Positions 5,352 through 6,570 of a stretch of 6,570 nucleotides of DNA are shown here, piece after piece (the stretch's first letter is position 1; each line of letters starts with the position of its first letter). A model generated the notes under the pieces. That model did not search any database and had not been told where the DNA came from. It was given only the letters and a program-made list of their open reading frames with translations. Origin of the DNA: Pseudanabaena sp. CAN_BIN31. GTDB taxonomy: Bacteria; Cyanobacteriota; Cyanobacteriia; Pseudanabaenales; Pseudanabaenaceae. The stretch spans positions 1-6,570 of the forward strand of contig JAJAZG010000339.1 of NCBI GenBank assembly GCA_026785865.1, read 5' to 3'. The position numbers were made by a program, and so were the translations under genes.

Positions 5352-6482
5352 ATGCCAAGATTTCAAAGCCGACTTTTTAATTGGATTGATCGCTCATTAC
5401 CTGTTCAACTAGGACGTAGTGCGAGGCGATCGCTCGATCAAAAGATTCAACAGCTTACGGGACTGTCTCTGCAAGAACTGCCACGTTTGCTAGCTTATCA
5501 AGCCGCTAAAGCAGTCTTATATCCTGTATATCTGATTGCATCGACAGTAAAGCGGAATTTCCCAGCACTCGATCGCAGTAAGGTTGAGGCTAAAGAGAAA
5601 TTGCGATCGCAGCCAGATTCGGTGGGGCTTTTAGCAGAATCTGAGAATAAGAATGACTTCCCAAAGCTAGAACTTCCATTACTTTTGCGTCCATTAGCCA
5701 AATTTTTAAATTGGATTGATCGCACTAAAATCAGGCTGGATCGCAATATTGCGGCGATCATTAAACGACAACCAGATAATCTCGCAACATCAGACAGTTC
5801 TCAATTAGATTCAAAACTAATCGCCAATCGCATTTTTGCAGAAATCTGGCAACAACAGGTTGAACAAGGTCAAGGTTCTCAAAGTTCTTTAAAAGGAAGC
5901 AATAGATTAACCGAAAATGTATCTCTAGATAAAGACACAAAGCTAGAGCAGCTACGAAGTTTAATTGAAGCAGCGATCGCTTATTTTTTTGGTAAACAGC
6001 GATCGCAACCAACTCTAGATGAAACCTCAGATATCACGGTTAGCGAAAAATTTCCGCTAACCATGGCGGATATATTTAGTAATGACAATGGACCTTGGCC
6101 GCTTTCAGCAGAACATGAGTCGATCGCTTTTAGCAAATCACCAGATAGGAATATAATCCATTCATCAGGTGAGTTACAAAACTTTGAAACTACGACTACA
6201 CAAATCTCTCAAGATCGGCTAGATGGAAGTTTGGTCTTTATAGAGGAGCTTTTGGGAATCCAACAGAAAATTTCTGAGATAAAAAGCGATCGCCCTTTAA
6301 GAGCATGGATCGAAGTAAATGCAACGATTTTGGGCTATGTCTATAATCCTGTGATGACAGTGGTTTTATGGATTGATACGATCGTGCTTAAAATTGAAGA
6401 TTTAATGATTGGCTTTTGGCAAGGATTGATCAACTTCCCTAAGCGATTAATCTATTTTATTCGTTATGGAAAAAGCCAATAA
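5352..6482 (+). CDS. Protein of unknown function with repeated W-I-D/E motifs, partner of the FHA-cyclase
   Basis: I do not recognise this 376-residue protein. It has a W-I-D/E motif four times: NWID at residues 10-13, NWID at 120-123, WIE at 319-321 and WID at 340-342. The first two sit in matching contexts (RLFNWIDRS and KFLNWIDRT). Segments around them are basic and amphipathic. Residues ~46-66 and ~326-370 are rich in Leu, Ile, Val, Tyr and Phe, so membrane attachment is likely, although no segment is a textbook transmembrane helix. The middle (~140-290) is polar, rich in Ser, Gln, Asn and Thr, and probably disordered. No enzyme motif or cysteine cluster is visible. The ATG at 5352 is 11 bases after the cyclase stop; TTG at 5337 is in frame, overlaps that stop by four bases (TTGA) and would add five residues. 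Neither has a strong ribosome binding site, so translation is probably coupled to the cyclase. It may tether or be regulated by the cyclase; that is inference from position alone. Confidence 0.8.
   Translation: MPRFQSRLFNWIDRSLPVQLGRSARRSLDQKIQQLTGLSLQELPRLLAYQAAKAVLYPVYLIASTVKRNFPALDRSKVEAKEKLRSQPDSVGLLAESENKNDFPKLELPLLLRPLAKFLNWIDRTKIRLDRNIAAIIKRQPDNLATSDSSQLDSKLIANRIFAEIWQQQVEQGQGSQSSLKGSNRLTENVSLDKDTKLEQLRSLIEAAIAYFFGKQRSQPTLDETSDITVSEKFPLTMADIFSNDNGPWPLSAEHESIAFSKSPDRNIIHSSGELQNFETTTTQISQDRLDGSLVFIEELLGIQQKISEIKSDRPLRAWIEVNATILGYVYNPVMTVVLWIDTIVLKIEDLMIGFWQGLINFPKRLIYFIRYGKSQ
5374..5723 (+). repeat. Pair of direct repeats encoding the first two NWID motifs
   Basis: The 15-base sequence AATTGGATTGATCGC is found at 5379-5393 and again at 5709-5723. 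Each copy is preceded by five T, with one A more in the second copy. The core GGATTGAT recurs at 6370-6377, in the fourth W-I-D motif. Conservation at DNA level as well as protein level suggests an internal duplication of the first two copies, although shared codon choice for a constrained motif could also contribute. Confidence 0.55.
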
Positions 6483-6494
6483 GCAGCCCAAAAA

Positions 6495-6570
6495 GCTGTG
6501 GGGGCCCCCCCGCCGGGGGCCCCCCCGTTTTGTTTTTTGGTTTGGGGTGGGGGGGTGGTTTTGGGGAAAA
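6495..6570. other. Low-complexity G/C/T tail, probable contig-end artefact
   Basis: No A occurs from 6495 to 6566 and no C from 6527 to the end. The twelve-base unit GGGGGCCCCCCC is present twice (6500-6511 and 6515-6526), separated by GCC, and is followed by runs of G and T that end in AAAA. Nothing else in the window resembles this composition. It looks like base-calling or assembly collapse at a contig end, perhaps prompted by a hairpin terminator after the last gene. No gene or site should be called here. Confidence 0.8.

Larger units (their letters stand above)
716..6293. repeat. Dispersed HIP1 palindromes (GCGATCGC), about 15 copies
   Basis: Exact GCGATCGC octamers begin at 716, 1145, 1807, 2663, 2790, 3205, 3367, 3525, 3599, 4598, 5426, 5603, 5973, 5999 and 6286. 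That is about one per 440 bases against a random expectation near one per 65 kb. HIP1 is a known genome-wide feature of many cyanobacteria. All the copies seen here lie inside genes, in all five of the six genes that are not ndhN plus one copy in ndhN itself, in more than one reading frame, so they are not a protein motif. Confidence 0.95.

Noticed and set aside
5498..6012. Two short reading frames on the - strand inside the WID-protein gene
   Set aside because: Both overlap the longer + strand frame that is coupled to the cyclase, and both read as shadow frames of HIP1-containing sequence.
716..6293. The many GCGATCGC palindromes as operator sites or a CRISPR-like array
   Set aside because: They are irregularly spaced, mostly within genes, and match the known genome-wide HIP1 element of cyanobacteria.
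6484..6526. A GC-rich hairpin terminator after the WID-protein gene
   Set aside because: The G5C7 units can fold, but they lie within the artefactual-looking tail; the CAGC...GCTG pairing at 6484-6498 gives only a four-base stem.

Overview
The window looks like a piece of a cyanobacterial chromosome, probably lying at the end of a contig. Two things support this. First, the octamer GCGATCGC (HIP1, the highly iterated palindrome of cyanobacteria) occurs about 15 times in 6.6 kb, where roughly 0.1 would be expected by chance. Second, the window carries ndhN, a subunit of the cyanobacterial/plastid NDH-1 complex. The moderate GC content and divergent proteins would fit a filamentous, Pseudanabaena-like lineage, but that placement is a guess.

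Layout. 1-1639 (+) is the C-terminal part of mfd, the transcription-repair coupling factor, cut by the window start. 1758-2141 (+) is a small two-helix membrane protein with a C-terminal four-cysteine zinc ribbon, followed by a perfect 15-bp hairpin. 2263-2712 (+) is ndhN, with a clear ribosome binding site. A second hairpin, usable from both strands, separates it from a convergent gene at 2754-4088 (-), a periplasmic adaptor (membrane fusion protein) of the HlyD/RND/MacA type. A 109-bp divergent intergenic region follows. Then comes a two-gene + strand unit: an FHA domain fused to a class III nucleotide cyclase (4198-5340, non-ATG start) and a 376-residue protein of unknown function (5352-6482) that begins at or just after the cyclase stop codon. 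The last ~75 bases (6495-6570) are a G/C/T low-complexity run that looks like an assembly or base-calling artefact.

How the genes relate. mfd, ndhN and the adaptor are separate housekeeping or transport functions that happen to be neighbours. The adaptor has no transporter partner beside it in the window. The only likely functional pair is the FHA-cyclase and its overlapping downstream partner. The cyclase keeps its metal-binding and transition-state residues and has a Lys/Thr substrate pair that points to cAMP. The partner has four copies of a W-I-D/E motif in amphipathic or hydrophobic segments. This pair is the best candidate for an uncharacterised system here, but its function is inferred from position only.
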